Shown in pieces: positions 8,738 to 16,529 of a stretch of 18,960 nt of DNA (position 1 is the stretch's first letter; each line of letters starts with the position of its first letter). This stretch comes from DAOMOD01 sp964526035 (lineage in GTDB: Bacteria > Pseudomonadota > Gammaproteobacteria > Xanthomonadales > BPKI01). The position numbers and the translations under genes were made by a program. The notes beneath the pieces are model-generated. The model was not told where the DNA came from, did no database searches, and saw nothing but the letters and a program-made list of their open reading frames with translations. The DNA lies in the NCBI GenBank assembly GCA_964526035.1, contig CAZGKE010000060.1, forward strand, positions 1 to 18,960. Reading direction: 5' to 3'.

Positions 8738-9655
8738 TTGCCTGCACACGTCGCCACCGCTGAAAGCTGGCAGGATCAGGCGCGCGCCGTCGCCCTTTCG
8801 ATCGGCATCCACCTGATCTGCTTCGGATTGATCGGCATGGGCCTGTGGTGGCAGAAGCATACCCGCCCGCTGTCGGTGGCTGGTGCGCCCATCGAAGCCG
8901 TCCTGTGGACCGGCCCGCTGCCCAGCGTGGCGCCAACCGCAGCGCCGCCGCCGGCGAGAGCCACCCCCAGGCCGCCGCCAGCCAAGGCCGAACCGGCACA
9001 GCCGATCCAGCGCCCGGACACGGTCGACCGCGAGCGCGCCGCCGCGCTGACGCAGCAGCAAAGCATCGAGCGCGCGCAGCGCGAGGAACAGGAGCGGCAG
9101 CGCCAGCGGCAGGTGGAGCTGTCCGAGCAGGAGCGCCAGGCGCGCGCCGAGGCCGCACGCCGGGCGCTTGAGGATGATCGCCGCCGCCAGGAGGAGCTGG
9201 CCCAGGCGCGTGCCGAGCGCGAACTCGCGGAGCGGCAGTCGCGCGTGCAGCAGGAGCGGCTTGCACAACTCTCGGACCTCGACCGACAGCAGCCGGCCGA
9301 ACGCCCGGCGCCCGTCGAGGGCCCGCTTGCGGAACCTCGCGAGGCCGAGCCGGTCGGAAACTTCGGAACGGACACCGGCCTGGCGGCCCGCTACATGCTG
9401 GCCATCCAGCAGACGGTCACGCAGAACTGGCTACGCCCCGACACCACCCGACCCGGATTGCAGTGCCGATTGCGTATCATCCAGATCCCCGGCGGCGAAG
9501 TCATCAATGTCCAGGTCATGTCGCCGTGCAACGGCGATGACCTGGCACGCCGCTCGATCGAAGCTGCCGTGCTGCGTGCGCAGCCGCTGCCCTATTCCGG
9601 CTACGAGTCGGTATTCCAACGCGAAATCGACTTCAACTTCCGCTACGACGGATAA
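8738..9655 (+). CDS. tolA: Tol-Pal cell envelope protein TolA (TTG start)
   Basis: TolA spans the periplasm and passes TolQR energy to TolB and Pal. This 305-residue protein shows the usual three domains: an N-terminal membrane segment (about 16-38) with Ser21 and His25 in the S-x3-H arrangement that couples to TolQR, a long charged helical stretch (about 85-195, rich in Gln, Glu, Arg and Ala) after a proline-rich link, and a globular C-terminal domain (about 205-305) with two cysteines. The start is inferred as TTG 8738: no ATG or GTG lies in frame between the upstream in-frame stop (8696) and the membrane segment, and GGAAG is 11 bases before it. CTG 8732 is the only near alternative. Confidence 0.9.
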   Translation: MPAHVATAESWQDQARAVALSIGIHLICFGLIGMGLWWQKHTRPLSVAGAPIEAVLWTGPLPSVAPTAAPPPARATPRPPPAKAEPAQPIQRPDTVDRERAAALTQQQSIERAQREEQERQRQRQVELSEQERQARAEAARRALEDDRRRQEELAQARAERELAERQSRVQQERLAQLSDLDRQQPAERPAPVEGPLAEPREAEPVGNFGTDTGLAARYMLAIQQTVTQNWLRPDTTRPGLQCRLRIIQIPGGEVINVQVMSPCNGDDLARRSIEAAVLRAQPLPYSGYESVFQREIDFNFRYDG

Positions 9656-9657
9656 CG

Positions 9658-10986
9658 ATGAACACCACCAGAAACCTGTACCCCATCCTGCTCGCTCTTG
9701 TCCTCGCCTGCTCGCTGCTGCCGCTACAGGCACGCGGCCAGGGTCTGACCATAGATATCGTCGACGGCATTCCCACGGCCCTGCCGATCGCCGTGGTTCC
9801 GTTTGCATTCGAGGGCGCGGGGATGCCTCCGGATACCGACATCGCCGCGGTGATTCGCGCCAACTTCAATCGCTCGGGCCAGTTCCGTACGCTGCCTGTG
9901 CAGGACATCATCGAACTGCCGACGCGTCAGGCCGACGTCCGCTACGGCACCTGGCGCACCCTTCGCCAGGACTACCTGCTGGTCGGGCGCGTCCTTGATG
10001 CCGACATCGGCAACTTCCGCATCGAGTTTGAGCTGTTCGACGTAGCCAAACAGGTGCGTGTCATGGGTACGGCGGTGACCGGGCGTTCGGCCGAAATGCG
10101 CAGTGTCGCCCACCAGATCTCGGACATGGTGTATGAGCAGATTCTGGGCATTCCCGGGGCCTTCTGGACCCGTATCGCCTATGTCACCGCGGTCGGCCGC
10201 GGCGGCAACATCGTCTACACGCTGATGGTTGCCGATGCCGACGGCCACAGCCCACGGGATGTAGTCAGCTCCCGCGAGCCCCTGATGTCGCCGGCCTGGT
10301 CACCCGATGGCCGCCAACTCGCCTACGTCAGCTTCGAGAGCGGCAACTCGGCTATCTGGATCCAGCACCTGACCACGGCACAGCGCGAACCGGTGACTTC
10401 CTTCCGCGGCATCAACGGCGCGCCCAGCTTCTCGCCGGACGGCTCGCGTCTGGCCATGACCCTCTCGCGGGACGGCAATCCCGAAATCTATGTGATGGAC
10501 CTCGGCAGCCGTCGGCTCAACCGCCTGACCACCCATTTCGCCATCGACACCGAGCCGACCTGGACGCCGGACGGAAGGCACATCGTCTTCACCTCGGACC
10601 GCGCCGGAAAACCTCAGCTGTATCAAGTGTCTGCGGACGGTGGTGAGGCGAGTCGCGTGACCTCACGGGGCGAGTACAACGCCCGTGCCAGCGTTGCGTT
10701 CGACGGCAAGCGGATCGCTATGGCACAGGGTGCCGGGAATGTGTATCGTATCGCTGTTTTAGACCGTTCATTGGGCGGCGAGGGCGAAGTGCGCCTTATT
10801 TCTCCGGGCAGCCTCGACGAGTCACCCAGCTTTGCTCCGAACGGAAGCATGATTCTCTACGCCGCGCGCGAAGGCGGGCGAGGCGTTTTGAATGCCGTGT
10901 CTGCCGATGGGCGGGTGCGGCAACGGCTGGTCCTGGCGGAGGGCGACGTGCGCGAACCCGCCTGGTCCCCGTACCGACAACGATAA
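9658..10986 (+). CDS. tolB: Tol-Pal system beta-propeller protein TolB
   Basis: TolB (442 residues) is the periplasmic partner of Pal and TolA. A signal peptide covers about residues 1-24 (hydrophobic LLALVLACSLLPL, then QARG). The N-terminal alpha/beta domain contains AVVPFAFEG. The six-bladed propeller is seen as repeated SPDG or related motifs: PAWSPDGRQLAYV, PSFSPDGSRLAMT, PTWTPDGRHIVFT, VAFDGKRIAMA and PSFAPNGSMILYA. It begins 2 bases after the tolA stop codon, so translation is probably coupled. The C-terminus WSPYRQR is normal for the family. Confidence 0.96.
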   Translation: MNTTRNLYPILLALVLACSLLPLQARGQGLTIDIVDGIPTALPIAVVPFAFEGAGMPPDTDIAAVIRANFNRSGQFRTLPVQDIIELPTRQADVRYGTWRTLRQDYLLVGRVLDADIGNFRIEFELFDVAKQVRVMGTAVTGRSAEMRSVAHQISDMVYEQILGIPGAFWTRIAYVTAVGRGGNIVYTLMVADADGHSPRDVVSSREPLMSPAWSPDGRQLAYVSFESGNSAIWIQHLTTAQREPVTSFRGINGAPSFSPDGSRLAMTLSRDGNPEIYVMDLGSRRLNRLTTHFAIDTEPTWTPDGRHIVFTSDRAGKPQLYQVSADGGEASRVTSRGEYNARASVAFDGKRIAMAQGAGNVYRIAVLDRSLGGEGEVRLISPGSLDESPSFAPNGSMILYAAREGGRGVLNAVSADGRVRQRLVLAEGDVREPAWSPYRQR

Positions 10987-11055
10987 CCGCCCCTGTCCCA
11001 CACTTTTGATCAACCCGAAAACCCCAACTGTCCGAGTATCGAGGGAATTGTCATC

Positions 11056-11568
11056 ATGAATAACAGCCTGCGCGTCCTCCTGGCCGCGGCCCTCAGCATC
11101 ACGCTTGCCGCTTGCGCGAGCAAGAAAACACAGCCCGAGCCCACGCCGGAACCGCGGCCGGACCCGGTCGTTACACCTACACCCGAGGACGACGGTCGCT
11201 ACGCTCCCGAAGATCTGGACACCGACAGCTGCCTGCGTCAGCGGGTGGTCTATTTCGACTTCGACCAGAGCTCGATCCGCTCCGAGTTTGCCCGCACCAT
11301 CGCCTGCCATGCCAAGTACCTGCAGGACCGTCCCTCCGCGCAGATGACCCTCGAAGGCCACGCCGACGAACGTGGTTCACGCGAGTACAACCTGGGCCTG
11401 GGCGAGCGTCGCGGCAATGCCGTCGGCTCTGCGCTGCGCGCGCAGGGTGGCAACGCCGGCCAGCTGACCACCGTCAGTTACGGCGAAGAGCGCCCGGTAT
11501 GCACGGAGTCGAATGAGGACTGCTGGCAGCGCAACCGTCGCGTCGAGATCATCTACACGGCTCGGTGA
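11056..11568 (+). CDS. pal: Peptidoglycan-associated lipoprotein Pal
   Basis: Pal (170 residues) is anchored in the outer membrane by lipid and binds peptidoglycan. The signal peptide ends in the lipobox LAAC with lipidated Cys20. A proline-rich linker (about 25-50) leads to the OmpA-like domain (about 58-168): VYFDFDQSSIR, LEGHADERGSREYNLGLGERRGNAV (with the Asp and Arg that grip the peptide stem) and CWQRNRRVEIIY. Extra cysteines (DSC, VCTES, EDC) are common in Pal of this lineage. GAGGGA before ATG 11056 is a good ribosome binding site. The 69-base gap after tolB is the longest within the operon; I see no clear promoter or terminator in it. Confidence 0.97.
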   Translation: MNNSLRVLLAAALSITLAACASKKTQPEPTPEPRPDPVVTPTPEDDGRYAPEDLDTDSCLRQRVVYFDFDQSSIRSEFARTIACHAKYLQDRPSAQMTLEGHADERGSREYNLGLGERRGNAVGSALRAQGGNAGQLTTVSYGEERPVCTESNEDCWQRNRRVEIIYTAR

Positions 11569-12440
11569 TGACCCGCGGTTCCAGTTTGCTTGCAATCTCG
11601 GTCGCGGCGGCTCTTGCCGTCGCGACCTTTTCCCCACCTTCGGATGCGCAATCGGGCAGTCGGCTGAGTCTGGCTGAACGGGTTCAGCGGCTTGAACAAC
11701 AGACCCAGGGCAATCAGGGTCAGGGCAGCAGTCTCGAGCTGCTCAACCGCATCCAGGAGCTGCAGACCGAAATTCAGGCGCTGCGCGGGCTGATCGAACA
11801 GCAGGCGTTCGAAATCGAAGGGCTGAAGCGGCGTCAGCGCGAGCAGTACATCGACCTCGACACACGCATGGGTCGAATCGAGGGCCGTCCGCCCGGCCTG
11901 TCCAGCGAGGCGGATGTCGACACTGCGACACACACCCCGGGGCAGCTGACGATGGAGGAACCGGACATCCGCCCGGATGTCGACGGGGGCGTGCGCACGG
12001 ATCCATTGGACCCTGCAGACGTGGCCCCAATCGAGCCGATGTCTGATCCGGCCGATGAACGCCGCGCCTACGATGAGGCGTTTCAGGCGCTCAAGGACGG
12101 TCGCTACGCGGAATCAGCGCGTCGCTTCCAGAGCTTTCTTGAGCAGTTTCCCGCCGGTCAGTTTGCCGACAATGCGCAATACTGGCTGGGCGAGTCGTAC
12201 TACGTGACGCAGAACTACCGCGTCGCGCTGGATACCTTCCGCCAGCTGCTGGAGCGCTATCCGCAAAGCGCGAAGACGTCCGACACGCTGCTCAAGATCG
12301 GCTACTGCCACTATGAGCTGCGCGAGTGGGAGGATGCCGAGCGCGTTCTCAACGAGGTGGTCGAGCGCTATCCCGACACCACCGTGGCACGCCTTGCGCA
12401 GGGTCGCCTGCGCGCACTGCGTCTCGAGACGCGCCAGTAG
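11568..12440 (+). CDS. cpoB: Cell division coordinator CpoB (YbgF)
   Basis: CpoB binds TolA and coordinates outer membrane constriction with peptidoglycan synthesis at the septum. The 290-residue protein has a signal peptide (about 1-27, ending SDAQ), an N-terminal coiled coil that trimerises the protein (about 35-95, LAERVQRLEQQTQG onward), an acidic linker and three C-terminal TPR repeats (about 160-285; AYDEAFQALKDGRYAESARRFQSFL, ADNAQYWLGESYYV, SDTLLKIGYCHYEL). ATG 11568 overlaps the pal stop codon by one base (TGATG), so translation is coupled; a GTG one codon earlier is a less likely start. Confidence 0.95.
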   Translation: MTRGSSLLAISVAAALAVATFSPPSDAQSGSRLSLAERVQRLEQQTQGNQGQGSSLELLNRIQELQTEIQALRGLIEQQAFEIEGLKRRQREQYIDLDTRMGRIEGRPPGLSSEADVDTATHTPGQLTMEEPDIRPDVDGGVRTDPLDPADVAPIEPMSDPADERRAYDEAFQALKDGRYAESARRFQSFLEQFPAGQFADNAQYWLGESYYVTQNYRVALDTFRQLLERYPQSAKTSDTLLKIGYCHYELREWEDAERVLNEVVERYPDTTVARLAQGRLRALRLETRQ

Positions 12441-12472
12441 CGAGCGGCCCCGTGGCCGCCACAGTGGGCTCC

Positions 12473-13126
12473 ATGCCAGCCGCGGAAACGCGGCTGCGCA
12501 TCACCGAGATATTCCATTCACTGCAGGGCGAGGCGGACAGCGTCGGCTGGCCTACCGTGTTCGTGCGCCTGACCGGCTGCCCGCTGCGCTGCCAGTACTG
12601 CGACACCGCCTACGCCTTCGAAGGCGGTGGCTGGATGACGCAGGAGGCCATCCTGGCCGACGTGGCAGATCACGGTACCCGCCACGTTTGCGTCACCGGC
12701 GGCGAGCCGCTGGCGCAGAAGCGCTGTCTGGGTCTGCTGACCGCGCTGTGCGACGCCGGCTACGAGGTTTCGCTGGAGACCAGCGGTGCGCTCGACATCG
12801 CCCCCGTCGATCCGCGCGTGCGCCGCGTGGTCGACCTGAAGACCCCGGCATCTCTCGAAGCCCATCGCAATCGCTGGGAAAACCTCGAACACCTCACCCC
12901 GCGCGACCAGATCAAGTTCGTCATCTGCGGCCGCGCCGACTTCGAGTGGGCGCGCGACAAGGTGACTGAGCATGAGCTTGCGGGGCGCTGCCCGGTGCTG
13001 TTCTCGCCCAGCCACGGCCAGCTCGACCCCGCCACGCTGGCCGACTGGATCCTCGCCGAGCGCCTGCCGGTACGCTTCCAGCTTCAGCTGCACAAGATTC
13101 TGTGGGGCGATACGCCGGGGCGGTGA
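12473..13126 (+). CDS. queE: 7-carboxy-7-deazaguanine synthase QueE
   Basis: QueE is the radical SAM enzyme that contracts 6-carboxytetrahydropterin to 7-carboxy-7-deazaguanine in the pathway to queuosine in tRNA. In the 217-residue protein Cys36, Cys40 and Cys43 form the C-x3-C-x2-C cluster motif, and VTGGEP (75-80) helps bind S-adenosylmethionine. FHSLQGE near the start is typical of QueE. ATG 12473 fits the family start; the open frame runs further back into cpoB without homology. It follows cpoB by 32 bases. The usual next gene, queC, is not there; a repeat region and a convergent regulator follow. Confidence 0.94.
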   Translation: MPAAETRLRITEIFHSLQGEADSVGWPTVFVRLTGCPLRCQYCDTAYAFEGGGWMTQEAILADVADHGTRHVCVTGGEPLAQKRCLGLLTALCDAGYEVSLETSGALDIAPVDPRVRRVVDLKTPASLEAHRNRWENLEHLTPRDQIKFVICGRADFEWARDKVTEHELAGRCPVLFSPSHGQLDPATLADWILAERLPVRFQLQLHKILWGDTPGR

Positions 13127-13175
13127 CGGGACTCGAGAGCACGGAGTGGGGAGTAGGGAGCAAGGTGTAGGGAAA
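13127..13175 (+). repeat. Heptamer array directly after the queE stop codon
   Basis: Seven consecutive 7-base units begin at the first base after the queE stop codon: CGGGACT, CGAGAGC, ACGGAGT, GGGGAGT, AGGGAGC, AAGGTGT and AGGGAAA. The middle units match the minus-strand reading of the array before ruvB. No gene is seen in 13127-13308. Confidence 0.75.
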
Positions 13176-13184
13176 CGCGTCGCT

Positions 13185-13259
13185 TGTGGGAGGACTTGCC
13201 ATCCCGACTGCTGCGTTCCCATGCCAGCCGCTATCGTCGGGACTACCGTCCCTCCCACA
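13185..13259. repeat. Inverted REP pair (BIME-like element)
   Basis: TGTGGGAGG (13185-13193) is exactly complementary to CCTCCCACA (13251-13259), and inside them TCCCGAC (13202-13208) is exactly complementary to GTCGGGA (13236-13242). The right half on the minus strand reads as a REP unit with hairpin GGGAC-GGTA-GTCCC followed by CGAC; the left half is a degenerate copy in the other orientation. GTGGGAG-headed REP units of this type are common in Xanthomonadales. It lies between the convergent queE and regulator genes, where it can also act as a transcription barrier. Confidence 0.8.
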
Positions 13260-13308
13260 GTCGAGCGCATCGCGGTCGCCCCATGCCCCAGGCCATCCGA
13301 CCAGTGGC

Positions 13309-15066
13309 CTAGGCTCCCGGGTGCACGCGGGCGAGCAGGTCCTGAAAGTCGGTGCGATCGCGCAGCGGATCGAACACCGGTTCAACACGGACATAGCCGA
13401 GCTGTCGAGAGCGGCTCAGCAGCGCCTGCTCGAGCCAGACCATGGCCTGATCCAGCCGCCCGAGCGCGATGCAGGTGGCTGCCAGCTCGAACGGATCGGC
13501 AAACGATTCGGCGTGCTTTGCTTCCAGCGCGCCGAGAATGGCCTCCGCCTCGGCAACGCAGCCATCCACCACCTGCGCATGTGCCAGCTCGAAAGAGGTG
13601 GCGCTGTCGCGGCCGCAGTCCTTGAGTCCACGCAGGATCTCGATCCTCGCTTCCGCACCGCGTCCCTGCCACGCCAGCGTCGTACCCAGGTACAGCCGAG
13701 CATGTGCAAAGTGCGGCTCAAGGGCCAGCACCCGGCGGAATCCGGCTTCGGCCGCCTCGTAGTTCCGCGCAAACACCTGCATGTAGCCCACATCGGTGCC
13801 CACCAGCAGCGACAGCGGATCGATCTCGTAGGCTCCGCCGATCTCGACCAGCGCCGAATCGACGTCGCCCGATGCCGCCAGCGCCAGGGCGTAGAGGTCG
13901 CGTGCCGTCGCGTTTCCCGGCTGCAGCTCGATGGCGCGTCGCAAACATTCGGTCGCGGTAGGCGGGTCCCAATCGTGGAACAGCGCCACGGCGCCAAGAC
14001 CCTCCCACGCGCGACCAAGGTCCGGATCGAGACGCGCGGCCTCGTGGAACAACGCGCGGGCCTGGCGAAAAGCGTCGGACGCCGCGGTCTGTCCGGTGAT
14101 GGCGAGGGCGGCAAGGGAAGCGCCCCACCAGTACCGCGCCTCGGCGTTGCCGGCATCCAGGGCCAGCGCTGCGCGCGCCTCGACGATGGCGTCGTGCCAG
14201 GCGGGCGGAGTCCAGCGCTCCCACAAGAAACGGCTGCGCAACACATGCTCCCGCACCTTGGGATCGGAGAATCGTCGGGCATGCGTCGGGCCTGGATCCT
14301 GTTCTGCGGCGCGCGGACAGACTTCAGCCAGCAGCGCCGCGGCGGCCGCGTCCTCGATATCGAAAAGAGCGCTCATCGGACCCTCGAAATGCCCGCTCCA
14401 TGAGGGACTCTCCCGGCCCGTCGTCCACAGTCGCAGGTGGACACGAAGAAGGTCGCCAACCCATTGCAGGCTGCCCTCGACGATCAGGTCCACGCCCAAT
14501 GCCGTCGCACGCTCCTGCGTATCAACGGCAGCCCCGGCTGCCGCGCGGACTCCCGCCAGCGGCCGCACGATCAGTTCCTGCCGCCGCGCCAGCGCTGTCA
14601 CCAGAGCGTCGGCAACGGCGCGGCCCAATCCGGGCTCCACGCCGACCAGTTCCTCCAGCGGCAGCACCGCGACCGAGCGGGTCACACCATCGGCAGGGCG
14701 CGCCATCGGCACACGCGCCGTACGCAGCACCTCACCGTCGAACCGATAGCCACGCTTCGGGACCGTGACAATCCACTCAGCTCCATCGGAGCGCTGTCCG
14801 ATGGCCTTGCGCAGCAGATAGACCAGCTGGTTGAGACCCTGCTCCTCCACCACGCGATCCGGCCACAGCGCATCGATCAGCGCCTCGCGCGAGTGGACCT
14901 GGCCGGGCTCGGCGAGCAGCAGTGCCAGCGCATCCACGGCCTTGGGGGGCAGCGCCACCGGCCCGCCGTGGCCGCGCAGGACATGGTTGCCCGTGTCCAG
15001 CTCGAACTCTCCGAAGTGCAGCAGATTGTTCACGCGCTGCCCTTTGACCTGGGACCTGACCGCCAT
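13309..15066 (-). CDS. Winged-helix transcriptional regulator with TPR domain
   Basis: This 585-residue protein begins with a Trans_reg_C (OmpR/CadC-type) DNA-binding domain at about residues 13-107: FGEFELDTGNHVLRG, LPPKAVDALALLLAEPGQ, REALIDALWPD and the terminal wing TVPKRGYRF. A middle region follows (about 125-235; SVAVLPLEEL, ALGVDLIVEGSLQWVGDLLRVHLRLW), a domain often found in wHTH-TPR proteins and adenylate-cyclase-like proteins. The rest (about 270-585) is TPR repeats, for example NAEARYWWGASLAAL and GRAWEGLGAVALF. Unlike CadC it has no membrane segment. There is no receiver domain, so the signal probably enters through the middle or TPR part. ATG 15066 is used; TTG 15075 is possible, and GTG 15033 with AAAGGG six bases upstream is a strong alternative. 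It is divergent from the secreted protein gene, a likely target or its own control region. Confidence 0.85.
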   Translation of the reverse strand: MAVRSQVKGQRVNNLLHFGEFELDTGNHVLRGHGGPVALPPKAVDALALLLAEPGQVHSREALIDALWPDRVVEEQGLNQLVYLLRKAIGQRSDGAEWIVTVPKRGYRFDGEVLRTARVPMARPADGVTRSVAVLPLEELVGVEPGLGRAVADALVTALARRQELIVRPLAGVRAAAGAAVDTQERATALGVDLIVEGSLQWVGDLLRVHLRLWTTGRESPSWSGHFEGPMSALFDIEDAAAAALLAEVCPRAAEQDPGPTHARRFSDPKVREHVLRSRFLWERWTPPAWHDAIVEARAALALDAGNAEARYWWGASLAALAITGQTAASDAFRQARALFHEAARLDPDLGRAWEGLGAVALFHDWDPPTATECLRRAIELQPGNATARDLYALALAASGDVDSALVEIGGAYEIDPLSLLVGTDVGYMQVFARNYEAAEAGFRRVLALEPHFAHARLYLGTTLAWQGRGAEARIEILRGLKDCGRDSATSFELAHAQVVDGCVAEAEAILGALEAKHAESFADPFELAATCIALGRLDQAMVWLEQALLSRSRQLGYVRVEPVFDPLRDRTDFQDLLARVHPGA

Positions 15067-15077
15067 CCTATCCAACC

Positions 15078-15142
15078 GATGCGCGCTTCCGTGAGGTTTT
15101 TCTGATGCAAAGATGATGCGTTCCTAAGGGCATGCGCGATGC
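15078..15142. promoter_or_regulatory. Four GATGC repeats in a divergent upstream region
   Basis: GATGC occurs at 15078, 15104, 15115 and 15138, with the longer forms GATGCG (15078, 15115) and GATGCAA (15104, 15138) alternating. They lie between a transcription regulator on the minus strand and a secreted protein on the plus strand, the place for operator sites. I see no convincing -10/-35 pair. The repeats may be chance, since two of the four sit close to the regulator start codon. Confidence 0.3.
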
Positions 15143-15205
15143 AACCCGGGAAGATCCAACTGCCGATCATCGGCGAGCCGGATCGAACCCTGGAGGAGTC
15201 CCGTC

Positions 15206-16300
15206 ATGCCCCGCAATGTTTCCCTCACCCATTCGCTGCGTCGCCGCGCACTCTTCACGCTGCTTGCGCTGATGGCGTTCATTCCGCTCTGCGTGCCCGA
15301 AGTCCGCGCCGAACTGCGCCTGCAGATTCCCGACGAGACCTTCGGACCGCCATTCTATGCGCGTATCGAGTTTCCTTCGGTCGACCCCGCGATCGTGCCG
15401 AACAACGGCGAGTGGGCGGCGATCGTCATGTACCGGCAGGAAGCCTGCGTCCCCGAGGACTTCAACCTGCTCGAAGTGTTCGACGTGCCCGCGGCATTCT
15501 CCTGCCCGCTGAACAGCATCGGCGGCTACGAGGTCTGGCAGAACGCACCCGGTGTGGATCCGGCACCAATCCACTCGCGCCTGGTCGGCCAGGGTCCGGT
15601 GCCGGTGTGGTTCGTGCGTCATGCCGAGTTCATGGACGCCATCGAAGACGAGGTGCTCACCCTCGCTGAACTGCGCGCCATGCCATCGCTGCGCGAAGGT
15701 GCCGCCGACTTCTACGATGAGCTCTTGCGTCCGAGCCAGAGCAATGATCGCCCGCTGCTGCACATTCAGGCCCAGGGCGGTTTCGTCGACGGCAGTCGCT
15801 TCCGCCTGACGTGGACCCTGAGTCGGCCACCCGGGTCCGACACCAATGCGACACGCACGCGCATCGAGTTCATCGGCGCGGACGCCCCGGAGACCTCACC
15901 GCCGTTGTCGATCCCGTTCGGCGGCAGCTGGTTCGACCCTGCCGTCCCCGGCCAGGGCCTCGGCATCCACCCGGTCCGCGGTCAGGATCGCGTATTCGCC
16001 ACCTGGTACACCTACGGAAGCGATGGACAGCCAACCTGGTACGCGCTGGATACCTGCGTGCAGCCCGACAGCGGATCATGCGACTACGACGGTTTTGACG
16101 GCCTGCGCGCCGAACTCGTGGTGCTGCAGAGCGCAGGCGGCGCACTCAACGAACCGGTTGATCTTATCCTCAACCCTGTTGGCAGCATGACCATCGATTT
16201 CACCGGCTGCACGACCGCCAGCGCCAGCTATGAGCTGGACGGCGAGACAGGCAGCATGGAACTGGTGGCGCTGGTCCCGGTGGACGCCTGCATCGATTGA
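15206..16300 (+). CDS. Secreted protein of unknown function
   Basis: This 364-residue protein has a clear Sec signal peptide: basic LRRR, hydrophobic ALFTLLALMAFIPLCV and a cleavage site after VRA (residue 35). The central part (about 36-225) is not recognised by me. The C-terminal part (about 230-364) begins GGSWFDPAVPGQGLGIHPV and contains FATWYTYGSDGQPTWYAL, a pattern I know from many extracellular proteins of Xanthomonadales, with unknown role. Five or more cysteines in the mature protein (for example DTC, SGSC, TGC, DAC) suggest disulfides and export to periplasm or outside. The ribosome binding site GGAGGAG stands 7 bases before ATG 15206. It is a single-gene unit, divergent from the regulator and followed by a hairpin. 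Confidence 0.8.
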   Translation: MPRNVSLTHSLRRRALFTLLALMAFIPLCVPEVRAELRLQIPDETFGPPFYARIEFPSVDPAIVPNNGEWAAIVMYRQEACVPEDFNLLEVFDVPAAFSCPLNSIGGYEVWQNAPGVDPAPIHSRLVGQGPVPVWFVRHAEFMDAIEDEVLTLAELRAMPSLREGAADFYDELLRPSQSNDRPLLHIQAQGGFVDGSRFRLTWTLSRPPGSDTNATRTRIEFIGADAPETSPPLSIPFGGSWFDPAVPGQGLGIHPVRGQDRVFATWYTYGSDGQPTWYALDTCVQPDSGSCDYDGFDGLRAELVVLQSAGGALNEPVDLILNPVGSMTIDFTGCTTASASYELDGETGSMELVALVPVDACID

Positions 16301-16311
16301 GGCCACACACC

Positions 16312-16347
16312 CTCGTGCGGGCAGGCGCGCTCGCATGCCCGCACGAG
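16312..16347 (+). terminator. Strong hairpin after the secreted protein gene
   Basis: CTCGTGCGGGC (16312-16322) pairs perfectly with GCCCGCACGAG (16337-16347) across a 14-base loop, starting 12 bases after the stop codon. There is no T run after it, so it is either a hairpin-only terminator or a 3' end stabiliser. A second small stem CTCAG-AGC-CTGAG follows at 16349-16361. Confidence 0.55.
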
Positions 16348-16416
16348 ACTCAGAGCCTGAGAAGGATTCGCACGTCGTAGCGAGGGCGTCGCCGGGCGTT
16401 CATGACAACGCGCGCT

Positions 16417-16470
16417 GCGCGAAAACATGGGAGTTTGGCGAGCCAAATGACCGCGGTTTTCGTGTGGCGC
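16417..16470. other. Nested palindrome between convergent genes
   Basis: TTTGGC (16434-16439), loop GA and GCCAAA (16442-16447) form a tight hairpin. GAAAAC (16421-16426) and GTTTTC (16456-16461) form an outer stem, with GCGC at both outer edges (16417-16420, 16467-16470). It lies between the secreted protein gene and the fructosamine kinase gene, so a bidirectional terminator is possible, though T runs are not placed as in classical ones. The rest of 16301-16529 shows no gene. Confidence 0.4.
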
Positions 16471-16529
16471 AACGCAGCCATGGGCGTCCGGCGGCGTCCG
16501 CAGTAGGCGGGCCAATCCTTCTCAAGCTC

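Noticed and set aside
10987..11055. A separate promoter for pal.
   Set aside because: TTGATC at 11006 has no acceptable -10 at normal spacing, so I see no supportable promoter, although internal pal promoters exist in other species.
12441..12472. A preQ1 riboswitch before queE.
   Set aside because: The gap is only 32 bases and shows no pseudoknot-like A-rich tail, so a riboswitch cannot be supported.
13127..13260. A CRISPR array between queE and the regulator.
   Set aside because: The repeat unit is 7 bases without spacers, followed by an inverted pair; there are no 25-40 base direct repeats and no cas genes.
13186..14403. A 405-codon plus-strand open frame opposite the regulator gene.
   Set aside because: It starts in the REP element and lies antisense to the TPR repeats; its sequence has no recognisable domain.
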